Positions 11,445 through 24,438 of a DNA stretch of 64,000 nt are shown here, in pieces (within the stretch, counting starts at the first letter, position 1; each line of letters begins with the position of its first letter). Made by a program: the position numbers and the translations under genes. The notes beneath the pieces were generated by a model. The model was not told where the DNA came from and made no database searches. It saw only the letters and a program-made list of their open reading frames with translations. Source of the stretch: Ceratorhiza oryzae-sativae. Lineage: Eukaryota > Basidiomycota > Agaricomycetes > Cantharellales > Ceratobasidiaceae. The stretch covers positions 1,116,001 through 1,180,000 of the forward strand of contig JARWMV010000239.1 of the NCBI GenBank assembly GCA_030998015.1. Reading direction: 5' to 3'.

Positions 11445-14400
11445 ATGAGGAGGAGCTTAAAACAATTGTGGCATACTCTTGCCATACCCCGAGCTCCTGT
11501 TCGACCTCACGTCCCCGTTGACACACACCACACAATTTCTGGTCCAGCATTTGGTAATGATTTTTGTGTTACAGCCTTTGGCAACCTATTCAATCCTAGG
11601 GTTGTTTTTATCGATAGCCACTTTGTTCGCCGCCGCCACGTTGGCGGGAGGGTCCCTGTACTCGTTCCGATCCACTACTAAGTGTGAGGAAATTACGGGA
11701 GCCGCCAACAACGAACCGCGCGGCTGGAGCATACCACAGTCACCGGACACTCCGGTCGAGAAAGACACATCTGTGAGTGCAATTTCGCTGCTGTTAACAA
11801 AGACCATAGCACATTTACCCCTCTGCAGCGAGATTCGATAATTTCGTCAAACGGCGTATCCTCTTGGCCATTGTTTGCGTCTCTTTTAACATCGTGGGCA
11901 TGGCCAGAATCGTTTGGATGGCTTCGGGATCGGATCGGAGCTTTGGTATTGGAGTTGAGTCGTGGGCCCGGCTCGTTGTGGAACGATATCGTAGACTCTC
12001 CTCCAACGTTGTGGATCATCCTGAATATGAATGGGACGCAGAGGTACGTCTAGGGGACGAACTATGTCTTCCGAGCGTGCCTTTCTTCGGAGTCGCAGAC
12101 GACGAATGCGAGCTGCGTTTGCCGAATTGTTTGGGGTGCCTATTGCAGAGATAGACGAGCGAGACCTGCCTACGGTAGCAATCGCAGGGTCAGGCGGAGG
12201 TGAGCGCATGTTAGATGCCGCCTCGTGTGCTTTAGTGCGAGCAGAGCCGTAGGGTTTCGTGCCATGGTAAATACGTTCGGCGCCCTCAAGGGAGCCCAAG
12301 AGACGGGTATCCTAGATTGTACGTCTTACGTTACCGGGATATCTGGTGAGTAACTTGTATTTGTTTTGAAATATCATTTCTTGAACGTTTTGCTTTGAAG
12401 GGAGCTGTTGGGCATTGGGGATACTCTACAGTGGCATCACCGGTAGCCCTTCCCATCGGCGGCGCATCCCCATTTGGTATCTAGAATTCAAACAGCTTAT
12501 TTAGACGCTAGCACATTAGACATGCTAATCACGCCCCCAACAAATAAGGTATAGCAACCTGTCTTTCCCGTTGTAGTTGTTATTTTATTTTGTCTAGTAT
12601 CTATTAAGCGGATTTTTGCACAAGGCTACAGCTCCAGGTTGGGGTGGCATATCTCTAACAGGTTGGATTCGAACAGTTTACATATAGTCAACAGTATGGC
12701 TCATTTCCTGGCAGACATCTACGGAACACTCCTTTCTGCTCGGCTGTTGGTCCCGGACAACCTTGATAAACTCGACCCGCGTTGTCTCTCACTGCATCAA
12801 TTTCGGCGCTTTATTGACGATGGGTCGTTTCCAATGGTACGCGCGGGTTAGTCCGTAACTCTAACTCACCAACTGATGTCGCCTACTGCGTCTTCCGCTA
12901 TCAGCCTATCATGACCGCTATCACTCGTCATTTGCGGGAGCCGCTCGAAAGCCAGGAGATAGAAACCAAGAAACGGGAGAGCGAGGCATATAGGCCAACT
13001 CGACGTTTGCGGCTAAGAAAGGAGGCTGAAGAGCTCGAGGCTCAAGCACGGTGGCTTTGGTTCGAGTGGTCTCCGTACGAAGTTGGCTGTGACGAACTTG
13101 GAGGTGAGATCTCGCCTGAGTCTTAGATCTGAGCATACACCCAAGGCCATCCTGATCTAGCATGGATACCATCGTGGGCACTGGGCAGACGGTTCCGCAA
13201 TGGCCTGAACATTGAGCGACGGGCAAGTAATTTGTTTATGTGACTACGACTGTAGATTTACCTTTGATTTATCAAGCCGGAAATAAGTCTTACTCTTCTC
13301 TCAGGGTAAAGTCGCCTATTCACATGTCAAAGACAAATCGCTGATAGCAGCATCCGACAGTATATTTGGCTCGGCATTTTGCGCGTCGCTACAACACGTG
13401 CGAAATTCTCCGTGCATAGGAGACCATGGGCTTTACTGATATGCCATACCCCACGCTTTTTTTTAGTATTTCCTCGAAGTGCGACCCCTCCTTCGAGATT
13501 TACCACTGCCTATCTTCAACTGGCTCGAGGGGATTCTCGCCGAGAATGAGAAAGAGTTTGACGTCATTCACCCAGTCCCTCCCGCCGCCCTGCCCAACTT
13601 TGTTCAGGGGCTGGAAGGCCAATTACGGTACGGCAGCCCTGAAGGTATTACTGAAGCTGAGACCTTGCGATTTATGGTGAGTACCAGCTCTGGCATCGGT
13701 AACTACTGCCATCGCATGGGTGAGATTAGATATCACCATGCTGAACTCACGTGGCTTGCAGGATGCCGGTGCTGAACTAAACATCCCGTACTACCCACTA
13801 TTACGCCGTGAGGTTGATTGCATTATAGCGTTGGACGCTAGTGCCGATTCGCAAGTGAGAACAGTCGGACAACTGAAATACGTCCGCCTCTAATCTAATC
13901 ATTTGCAAGGATCTTTGGTTTACGCGTGCAGAAGGTGGGTTAATCCTCGAAATTAATCCTCCGCTTTCAGCACTCAGTTCCCGGGGGTCTCTTCAGAATA
14001 TGCCGCTCGTCGTGGGTTACGAACGTGGCCAAAAGGGGCACACTGGCCCAAGGTTTTACGCCCACCGACGCAAGGATCGGACCTGGCAGCCCAACAACAG
14101 CAAGAGATAGCAGATACCGCGTCCAAAGCGAACCAGCGGATTGCGAGCACTAAAGAAGCCGATGTGGTCGAGCAAGCCTCTCACCAGCAAAGTGCCCATA
14201 CCCCAATGGAAGGCGCTTCGAGCTCGAAAAGCCAACGCTCGTTATCGAACGGTGTACCTGAAGAAGCGGGTTCGCGACTAGAGAGGCAGTCTGGTCCCGC
14301 GCCGGGCGATGAGCCGGAAAAAGTTGGTAAACCCTCCAGTGCATACGTGTGGATCGGCTCCAGTACCGATGCCGGGCCCTCCCGCGTGGACAAGTTGGAC

Positions 14401-14849
14401 GAAGAAGACCTAGCTTCCCGCGATGGTATCGGCATTGTCTACGTACGTATGGTCGTGGGCCCTTCCGATTATGGATCCTGCGACTCACGCTCTTCTCTAT
14501 TTGCGCCTCTCGCATAGATGCCGCTCGTCCCTAATGAAGAGGCACAGCGCCGACATGGCGGGGATCTGTGGGATCCTATGCATATATCGACCTGGCGGTT
14601 CGAGCTCCAGCGGGAAGAGACCGACAAATTATTGACCACCGCCGAGGTGAGCTTGCCACGTTGTCAGGAGTTGAGCAATTTCGCGCGTTGATACCAGGAT
14701 GAAATTATCAGATGAACTTTAAGGATGGCCATCAAAAAATCGTACGCGTGCTGAGGGTGATGTGGATGAGGAGGCGTAAGGCGCGGCTGGAGAGAGAACA
14801 GCAGGCGTGGAAAAGAAATTTTGATCGACTCATAGAGCGCAGTACATGA
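11445..14849 (+). CDS. Cytosolic phospholipase A2-type lysophospholipase (PLA2c domain)
   Basis: A lipase hydrolysing glycerophospholipid acyl esters. The N-terminus is tentative: ATG at 11445 gives an Arg-rich leader (MRRSLKQLWHTLAIPRAP) in one phase, and a hydrophobic helix (ATYSILGLFLSIATLFAAAT) lies in another. The catalytic domain begins near 12050: ERDLPTVAIAGSGG joins across an intron to GFRAMVNTFGALKGAQETGI, and GISGSCWALGILYSG holds the nucleophile Ser. Later landmarks are LITPPTNK, GFLHKATAPGWGG, FEWSPYEVGCDE, AWIPSWALGRRF, SGIFGSAFCASLQH, DAGAELNIPYYPLLRRE and a charged tail ending at TGA 14847-14849. An extra TA at about 12682-12686 breaks the frame between RTVYI and VNSMAHFLADIYG. 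Intron 13223-13276 starts with GCAAGT (GC-AG type). About twelve exons. The leader and helix suggest a membrane or mitochondrial location. Confidence 0.85.
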
Positions 14850-15151
14850 TTTGCGCACGCCACACCCCCGGTGCCCCACACGCACACGACAAGGCTGTAC
14901 AGATGATCTGCGAATCTGTGCTTCCTCGATCAGTTGTGCGCCATCCGATAAGTCGTCTACATGTAATCCGGGACAGCACATTCCTTTTTCATTCCACAAA
15001 GCAGCGCTAGCAATAGAAACACACAAAGTTTTTGAAAGCGATAAACCAATACAAGAGTCGCGAGAAAAGAAAGGCAGATTGCGGCGACCTCGGCGGGCGT
15101 ACGAGCCCCTGCAAGGATCACTCGCAGAAGGCTGGTTAATGCAGACGTTTC

Positions 15152-17643
15152 CTATGCGCGATCCAGCGCGCCACGCAGCCACGGGTGCTCCCGCACTTGG
15201 TGGACCGAGAGGCGAAGAGCTGGGTTGGGCTCCAGACATTTGCGGATCAAATCCATGCACGGCGGCGACACGACTATCGATCCGGTCGGCTCGCACATGA
15301 TTCCGAGTTTTGCATGTTCAGGCGTAGGGAAGGGACTCTGGCCCATGACTAAAAACGAAAGCAGTATACCAAGAGTCCAGACCTCGGCTGGTGGCGCAGT
15401 GTACGGTTGCTCGTTTAGTATTTCTGAGGTCATTCCTACGTAAGTCGCAGCGAAATGAATTGTTTCATAAAACACACCTGGAGAGGCAAAGGTAACTGTC
15501 CCAAAGAAACGGGTATAGGTTGGCGGCGGCTGTCGTACATCTCGGATGACAGCACTCCCGAAATCGATTACCTTGACCTACTGAATTGTGAGACTTCATT
15601 AACGTTTGAGAAGCTCAAAACTTGCCTTGAAGTCCTTGTCGATCACCAGGTTCTCATCCTTGATATCGCGGTGAGTTATACCAATACTGTCCAAGTATCC
15701 CACAGTATCCACAACCTGGGCAAAAATGTACTTCGCTTGGCCCTCAGACAGACGCTCATGCTGTTCAATACACTCGAAGAGGTCGTAGGAAGCCCGACGT
15801 GGCATCGGAGGGCGACTCAATGGTAGTGATTGTCGGGGTCCGAGTTCCCGAGAAATGGGAGAGCCTAGCGTCGGAACGCTCGACATGGACAGCGAAGGCG
15901 CGAGTTTTCGAAGTGGGGAGCCCTGTGGTGGACGATAGGGAGTAGCGGGAGGCGACTGCTTGGATCGAGATTGTGCTTGCATTGTCATCGCTAGGAGCGC
16001 TTGATCTTGACCAAACTTGTGTTGGTTTTTTGAGTTCTTTGACCACGGTGACCCATGCAACTCTTGCACCTAGGTTTGGCAATATTATTCGTCACATATA
16101 CTCGCTAGAAGCGACACCAACTCACCAAGTAGAAGTATATGTCATCCTTGTATATGTCCCGAAACTCGACCACTCCAGAGTGACGAACGAGCCGCAGCAC
16201 AACAGCTTCAAGAGGAACAATTTGTTTGTTGTGATCCATCACAAGAGCATGTGGGGGTATCTGGGCCTGGAAAATGAACTTGACGGCCACCGCTTCCGCA
16301 GTCATTCTGTTGCGCGCACTCAAGACAAAGCCATATCCACCACATCCAAGTTCGGTTTCGAGATCGTATTTTTGCGCAAACTTAGCTTCAAGAAGATAGC
16401 CCTCCGGGAATCGCTCTGGAAAACGCGCACAACCTTGCATCCGAGCATGCAGCAAGTCGATGGCGTGTGGATCCACAGATGCATCACGGCTCACGGGTTT
16501 ACGCTTGGGAGAAGGAGAAGGCTGTCCAGAACCAAAAAAACGACCATGAGGCAAACTAGTACGCAAACTGCTCTTGTGAGCGCTATCCTCGGGGCTCGCG
16601 CCGTCTGAGCCCGAGAGTGTGGTTGGGTGGGGTACAGGGGCCAAGGTATATGCGCTGCTACCTTGCTTTGCTGGCAAGCAAGCAGTAAAAGGAGACTTTA
16701 AATGAGATCCAGGGAGTGGAAGAGGAGTCTTGGGGGTCTTCTTTTCATTTGGCTTGGGAATTTCTCTACATCCACGAGTAGAATTGAGTAGACTGTTGGA
16801 AGACCTTTCAGGTGATGAAACGAGTTCAGCGCCTGCGGAACGGACCACCGTCGCCTGCATAATCTGGGCACGAAATCCTTCCACGCCCGGATCGCTGTCA
16901 ATACCAGTGACCATTTTCTCCTTGCAACCCTTGTATCCGTACGCAAGATAGGAATCGTCGTCAGACATCGAGTCCTTGTCACAAGAGACGGAAAGCCCCA
17001 GATCCAATCCAAGACATGAATCGGAGCGAGAAGTGTCGTGTTCAGCGACTCCAAACTCGGAATCCTCGCTCACTTGGACATCTGAAGTGGTCGTAATCGA
17101 CTCTATGCTCTCGTCGGCCTCGACACGGCAACGAAGATCACGGGCCATGGGGCTGGGAAGTCCGAAAACCTCTTGCTGACGGAAAACGCCGACCGGCGAA
17201 GGAAGAGGAGGTCCACTGCTGGGCGATAGGTCAAGTAACTTGAATTGGGGGCGTTTTCCTTTGGACTGGTAGTCCACGCGCGGGACGTATCCACCAGGAG
17301 AGCCCAGAGAAAGAGCAGAGGCGGACGGTGAGAGGCCAGAGTTGGGGTCGCCATCGCGCACGAGAGCTCGTTGAGCGGCCTCGGTGGTCGGAGAGAGGCT
17401 CAACAGGGGCGTATGGGGAGACATGGCCGAGAGGTCCGACATGGCATCGTCGATACGGATCGAGGGGCTTGGCGTGCTAAGTGGCGACAGTGGCGACTCG
17501 AGCTCGGGTAAGCCAACCACGACGGTCAACGGTGATTGGACCCCCAGATTGCGTGGTCCATCATTACCGGGTCGCTTGTTGGGAGCCCGCCCGAGCTGCA
17601 TTGGATGATTCAAAGCCGGAGGCGGCTGGTCAATATACTCCAT
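15152..17643 (-). CDS. Ser/Thr protein kinase, PAS-kinase-like
   Basis: ATG at 17643 opens about 400 residues of Ser/Pro-rich, low-complexity sequence (SPLSPLSTPSPS and similar), probably disordered and phosphorylated. The kinase domain follows: YDLETELGCGGYGFVLSARN is the glycine loop, VAVKFI carries the ATP-binding Lys, an insert of about 70 Ser/Pro-rich residues sits between YFYL and RRASYDLFECIEQHERL, then ITHRDIKDENLVID is the catalytic loop and VKVIDFGSAV the Mg-binding DFG. The C-lobe has EVWTLGILLSFLVMGQSPF and RLSVHQVREHPWLRGALDRA, with the stop at 15152. HRDIKDEN with an acidic activation region is typical of PAS kinase (yeast Psk1/Psk2) within the CAMK group. No PAS domain is visible in the N-terminus. 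All catalytic residues are present. Confidence 0.82.
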
Positions 17644-18195
17644 GAATGGCGAGGTATGTTGGTATCAGGTCTCGGAAATCTGTCAGTGTCGTGGTGGTGA
17701 GCCTTTTCTAGAGAGCTGGGTGTTGGAGAACTGAGGACGAAGTACGGAACAAGAATGACCAGTGTCGTACACGTCGGGATGGACGCCAATGACAGAACGA
17801 GCAGCAGCAGACACCAGGCGATCCAAGGAAAGCGGGGGACGCTTGACCAAGGCTGCAACAGCCAAGACGATATTTAAACAGCGGCCATTGATTCAGGGGC
17901 AGGCGCCATGCCCGCCGGGCTCCCAACAAGGGCCAAAGCCCCTGAGGCGCTTGGAGATCCGCCGCCCCCAAAAGGAGATTTCCCGGACACTCGTGCACGG
18001 GCGGAGCGCATCGCCGACGGCCCCGGTGGTGGCTAGGGGGGATCGCAGTGGGGCTGTGGATCGCCGCCAAGTCAGCATGCCGCTGACTCAGCACGGCGCC
18101 TCTCCGCGCAGCCACCCACTCTTGGCCCAAACTCCCATAAGACCTCACGTTCTTTTTTATTATCCGGCGACTGGCGGACGACAACCACACCCATC
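17644..18195. other. Divergent promoter region (kinase / polysaccharide lyase)
   Basis: A 552-base region between two outward-reading starts. It is GC-rich around 17885-18060 with several overlapping open frames of low-complexity composition, which I treat as chance. It must contain both promoters; I see no convincing TATA element or conserved motif. Confidence 0.45.
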
Positions 18196-19908
18196 ATGCG
18201 TTTCTCGACCATAACGATTGTTCTCGGCCTCCAACAGGCCGTCTCTGCCGCTTCCCAGACCTTCGCGGCAAGTATCCCGTTTCGCTCGTTTATCCATGCT
18301 AACAACCTGCATTCCAGGCGACACTCGCGTCAATATACGCCCTTCCCACCGCCACCGTCCTTCCGTTCCCGACAGTAACAATCCCAGCTCCCGATGCCCA
18401 AGCGTTCATCACCGCCGGAGCCTCTTCTGACAACCTGGGCTGGTCCCTCTCCAAAGGCCGCATTCAAAACGGAGGCGACAACTTGGCCTTTGTCGCCGAC
18501 CCATTCCCCTCTGCTTCACTCGCCAAGGACCCTGATGTCTCGGCATCAACCTATCAAGGTCCAGTGCTTCGAGTGACATACCCTGCCGGCAGTTTTTCTG
18601 ACAAGACGGGAGGCGGTGAGTCACATTCGTCAGCATAAGTGTGTCAGAATTTCATGATAGTGCCGTCACCGCAGGTGCGCAGTTCATCCAGCTGTGGAAC
18701 ACGACAACAAACCTGCAAAGCATGGTTCTCAGCTACGAAGTCGCCTTTGATTCTAATTTTAACTTTGTCAAAGTACGTTTTTAGACGTGCATCATCTTTC
18801 CTTACCTGGGAAGGAATTCCACCTCGGGATACCCAGGTTCAGATACTAAACAGGGTCTATGATATAGGGTGGGAAGCTTCCCGGCCTGAGAGGAGGGCCA
18901 GATGTGCTTGGGTGCTCTGGCGGAAAGCAACCCAGCGGAGCCGATTGCTTCAGTACAAGGTGAGCACTCTGTCGCCAAGCTCGCACAAAGGCAAACCAGA
19001 ATGGGGCAGGTTGATGTGGAGGACCTCTGGGAGCGGTGAAGGCAAGTCGTAAACCATGATGACTCGCATATAGCGTTCTCACGCTCGTTTATCTAGTGTA
19101 TGCGTATTTGCTCCCTGTAAACGGGATCTGCAACACGAGGGACACTCGCTGCAATGACGATTTCGGAATTTCCATAAATCGAGGTGGGTTTTTGCCCAGC
19201 CGATCGCTTCAACCAGTGCCGATCGTCGCTCTACAGGCGCATTTGCTTTCCAAGCTGGTACTTGGAATCGAATCACCATGCTCGTTCGCTTGAACACTCC
19301 CGGTGGGTTGCGGATTCCGTTTTATGTGGGGAAAAAACGTTCGAGACTGAACCTTGTCTCCAGGAAACGTGGCCAATGGTCAGCTGCAGTTGTTGTGAGT
19401 TCATCCCCAGCCTATTCCGCCATATACGCCCTCTCCTAACTCGCCATGTGTGCCTCTCGGTCGATCTGCGCAGCTACAACGATCTGCTCGCCATTTCCCA
19501 AAGCGGCATTCTTTTCCGAGCATCCGAAGATATCCAGTCCATTAGTGGCTTGTTCTTTTCGTAAGTCGTCTCACATTGCTCATTTATGTTCAACTAATCG
19601 TCTCCTTGATATCCGATACAAGTACCTTTTTTGGTGGTATGTGTCCAGTTCTTGTATCTCGTCATTCGAGTAAGTTTATCGATCGTCTGACCTCATTGGT
19701 TCCCTAGGTGAGGATGCGTCATGGGCCTCGCCCACCGAACAACACACATACTTCCGGAACTTCCGTATGTGGGGTTCAGAATTACCCTCAAACTTGACTG
19801 GCAACAAGGTCAACGCTGCATTACCCATTACTGGGGCGATCCCGGCATGGCTTCCTGGGTTTGTGGGCATTCTTTCGGCACTCGTCGGCGCAAGCTTTGC
19901 GTTCTAAT
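18196..19908 (+). CDS. Secreted polysaccharide lyase family 14-like protein
   Basis: ATG at 18196 starts a signal peptide (MRFSTITIVLGLQQAVSAAS). Exons then give WSLSKGRIQNGGDNLAFVAD, GAQFIQLWNTTTNLQSMVLS, YEVAFDSNFNFVK, GGKLPGLRGGPDVLGCSGGK, a Cys-rich turn ending CFS, RVMWRTSGSGE, VYAYLPVNGICNT, DDFGISINRG, AFAFQAGTWNRITMLVRLN, LRSYNDLLAISQSGILFRAS and GLFFSTFFGG. The order KLPGLRGG ... RxMWR ... GEVYAY ... F.AGxWNRITxxVxLN ... GLFFSTFFGG is that of fungal PL14 (alginate/glucuronan lyase-like) beta-jelly-roll proteins. The protein ends with a hydrophobic stretch (LPGFVGILSALVGASFAF) and TAA at 19906-19908, which looks like a GPI-anchor signal, so the enzyme may sit on the cell wall or membrane. 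The substrate is inferred only to be an acidic polysaccharide. Confidence 0.78.
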
Positions 19909-20230
19909 AGAAACTGGGGACTTTATTTGGTTGAGCCCGCACGGACCTTTTTACTACGATGTTTGCTTATGCTTCCCGGTTAATTCTTGTCTGTGTTTTT
20001 TTTCGGCGTAGTCTTGTATCGATTATCGCCTCAGACCAGGACTTTGTTGCAATGGACCTTCATGATCATTGAATTACACGCATTCCCCGAGCGGAGTCGG
20101 CGCGAGATGCACACAAGAACAAGGTGCACACCAGAGCAAGATGACAAGAAAAATTCCACCGGAAAGCTACTTCCGGTACCTGCGCGGCAACGTGCGTGAG
20201 ATGGGAACAGAAAAGCGGTGAACATCAATC
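19909..20230. other. Intergenic spacer between convergent genes
   Basis: A 322-base spacer between the 3' ends of the PL14-like gene (+) and the complex I gene (-). No gene or repeat is visible. Confidence 0.5.
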
Positions 20231-21396
<1,166 letters not shown>

Positions 21397-24300
21397 GAGT
21401 GTGGGCTGCAGGTGATGGAGCAAGCGAATCAAGAAGCGCAATTGAGAGACCATGCTTATGTAATATATCCAGTGCCACCTGTGCCACCCCAAGCATTGAG
21501 TCTTGCAAGTCCTATTTTTACACAACTGCGTCTATGATTCAGCATCCCGCGTAACGCCAGCCTCAATTTCACAGGGTTTTAATCGCACGCTATTCCGATC
21601 TCTCCAATAGCCGGAACGAATCCCTCGGGTTTCTCTTGCACTACGGAAATGTGGAGACTCGGAAAAAGGCAGGAGCGACCCCAAAGTCCTAGCCCCAACT
21701 GAATCACCCCCGATCTTGCATACCTGAAAGGGATTTCTACGGCAGCATGCGCTCGATGTATGGGCGTCAATTGCGCCTTCGCGTCTGTTGCCTTCAACCG
21801 TCTCCATAAGATTCCGAATCACAAACTTCCGCCAAGGCGGATATTTGGCATCATACTTGCGCTTTTCTCCGTGGGATCTACTAGCATTATACAACATGGT
21901 CCCATACTCGCCCATTTTGCAACCGTGCCTCTTTTACCGGTACAGTCTTCTGGTCGGGAATTCTGTTAGCCCGGCACTGATACAGTTCCAGCCATCCAAA
22001 CCTATCGTTCTCAGAGTCGACGTGTCTGCGCTATACCACATTTGTCTCAAATTGAGTCGCCTACTTTGAATCTCCGATCCTCTTCTTCGAACCGAGCCCT
22101 CGTGGACAGCTGGGTCCGGAGATCGAGAGGCCGTAGACCGTTTAAGCAAAAGACCTCCAGCGTCTTGTCGCGTTTATTTATTCATGGCCCGGAAATTCCT
22201 ATGACTGGGCCAGCGAAGGACTCTGCTGTGACACACACTGTTCTTTCCGAACGCATGCTGTGCTAGACTCAAGTTTACATCAACCTGGCTGTTAAAGGTT
22301 AGCTCTCTTCAATGCGCCTCAAGGATTTGATCGACGATGGACTTTCGCTAGTGGCTCGTACTACCATCAACACATATGCATCGCCCGAGAATAGCCCCCG
22401 GTGGTTCACAATCGTTGGTCCGGAAGTTGCAAATACCCCCAAGGGAGCCGGATTAGCAGAAAGCGTTTACTGGGTGTAATATTACAGGCATAATACGACA
22501 TCGACTCGTCTACATCTTGGCCCTCAGGGTAGTTGGGGGCCTCCTCCATTGGCCAGGCGAATTCATTTTCGCGCCGGCGAAAGCCGAACGATTCAATCCA
22601 GGCAACTGCCTAGACAACACTACGGCGCCATCCGACGTATGTATGCTGCTGGGTGACCAATGAGCTCTTACGTTATCGGGTGGAGGGAACGCTATTTTGC
22701 CCCCCCTTTGTCAAAATGGAAACAGCAGCTATACTGTTTGCGCGCCAACCCCCGTCTGTTATGTCCATTAGTGGCTTCAGATAGCTGCTTCCGGACTCAT
22801 GAAATTTCCTGTTTTTCGAAAACTCATCCACCATACGCTAGATCCGGCCATCCCTGTACTTGCACACGCCTTCATCTCTCCCCTGCATAATACATAAGCA
22901 TTACCCTATGAGTAATCCATCTCGTTTCTTTGCCATACGGTACACAGTGCAAGCTTGTTCTCACGAGGCCCAGGCTAGTTCAGATAACTCGTGGCACTGA
23001 GCGGTGTGGAACCTGAGTCAGAAGGCTCTCGTCTAATTAAACACCATAGATAGGAACGAATTGTGCCTTTGAAGATGATATGCTGGCTGTTAGACGTAAA
23101 ATACAGTACGTATAGAGGACACGTTTGCGAGTTCTCTTTTTGATGTACCTCTGGGTGTTAGGCCGGGTATTCAAACGCTCGAATATGGCTGGCCTGAGCG
23201 GAGATACACGTTCATGGACGATCTGGCCGTCATATTTAACCGTAAGGCCAGCGTATGAAGATTTACAAACCTGTGGGATTGGTGAAAGCAATATGGGCCC
23301 GGTCAGGTATAGCAGGCTTGTTCTCACAACGTGGCCGACATGCTGGAACGATGTCATCGCAGCACCAGCACCAGGAGCACACCGCGGCAGAAGCCCATTG
23401 CAAGACTGTACCCCTCAATCTTCAATTGCCAACACACAAATTGCCCCCTTTCTTTTGATTGATGGCGTACATCCTTTCGGACCGTATCGGGAACTGTATG
23501 GCCTAAGTCGAGCGGGCCACATCCCAAGGCAAAAAGTTCGACATGCGGGTTACCCCCGAACTACGCTATATGCGGCCTGTGAACTAAGGTTCTCTCATCA
23601 AGGCAACCTCAAACGGACTGGAACACCCACTCATCGCTGGTCTGAAACTCAGACAGGCTACAATTGGTATGAACACTATTCTCGTACATGTCCGAGCTCA
23701 ACTTGTTCGGAACAAAGACGTCGCCTGAATGGGGCATAGAGGATAGGCAATATATCCTTAAACGGACATCATTATATCGTCCTGTTCCCTCTTTTTATGG
23801 GGGCCTCTGGGTGAGAAATAGGCCCGACTAATTTTACATGTAGGAAAACTAGCGGAAAGCACTAGGCATTTTCTGCGAAATTTTTGGATCCACCAGCTCA
23901 CTAGATCGCTCGCGCGGGAGAGTTGAGTACTGTACCGTACAGCTCTCGGCACGAGTCTATTCAATGCCGTCACAGTTGGATATATAATTTCGTTAAAACA
24001 AACTTTTACCACTTGGCAAAAGTGCTGGGCGGTATGGAATACAAACAACAAGATCTGAACAAAGCATGGGGTTGCAAAGCGTACGAGCCGAGGACGACTG
24101 ACGATCTGCACGACGCATGTGACTGGGGTGGTGCTGGTGAGAATACGTCCGCAATCGGCGGATAGCTGCACGTTGCCAGTGAATTGCAACCAGCTAATCA
24201 ATGTCCGGATTAATTTCCGTGTCAATTCCACATCACGAAGAGCAATGCCGGCTGCCGCGGTGACGGGGGACCGGCCACCATCGCCGAGGCTCCAACGTAG

Positions 24301-24438
24301 CCCCAATGGAGAACGTGCCACGTGATTCCATGGGCGTCTTCCTGTTCACCACATCTCACTCAGGCTACAACCGCTCTACGTAAAACTCTGATTGCTCGTG
24401 CCCAGAACTTCGCTGGCAAACTAGAGCCGATCAGCCTG
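21397..24438. other. Gene-poor region
   Basis: About 3 kb without a recognisable gene. Open frames exist (21532-21915 minus, 127 codons; 23125-23739 plus, 204 codons; a plus-strand stretch near 22311 reading MRLKDLIDDGLSLVARTTIN), but none shows a domain, consistent codon style or joinable splice sites. The 23.1-23.7 kb frame overlaps another open phase, containing EHPLIAGLKLRQATIGMNT, that looks equally protein-like. These may be remnants of decayed genes or transposons. I found no terminal repeats, integrase or reverse-transcriptase motifs. Confidence 0.45.

Noticed and set aside
17683..18190. Long minus-strand frame (160 codons) upstream of the kinase
   Set aside because: Composition is scrambled (many Cys/Trp/Arg from GC-rich DNA), it overlaps a second frame on the other strand, and it lies in a divergent promoter.
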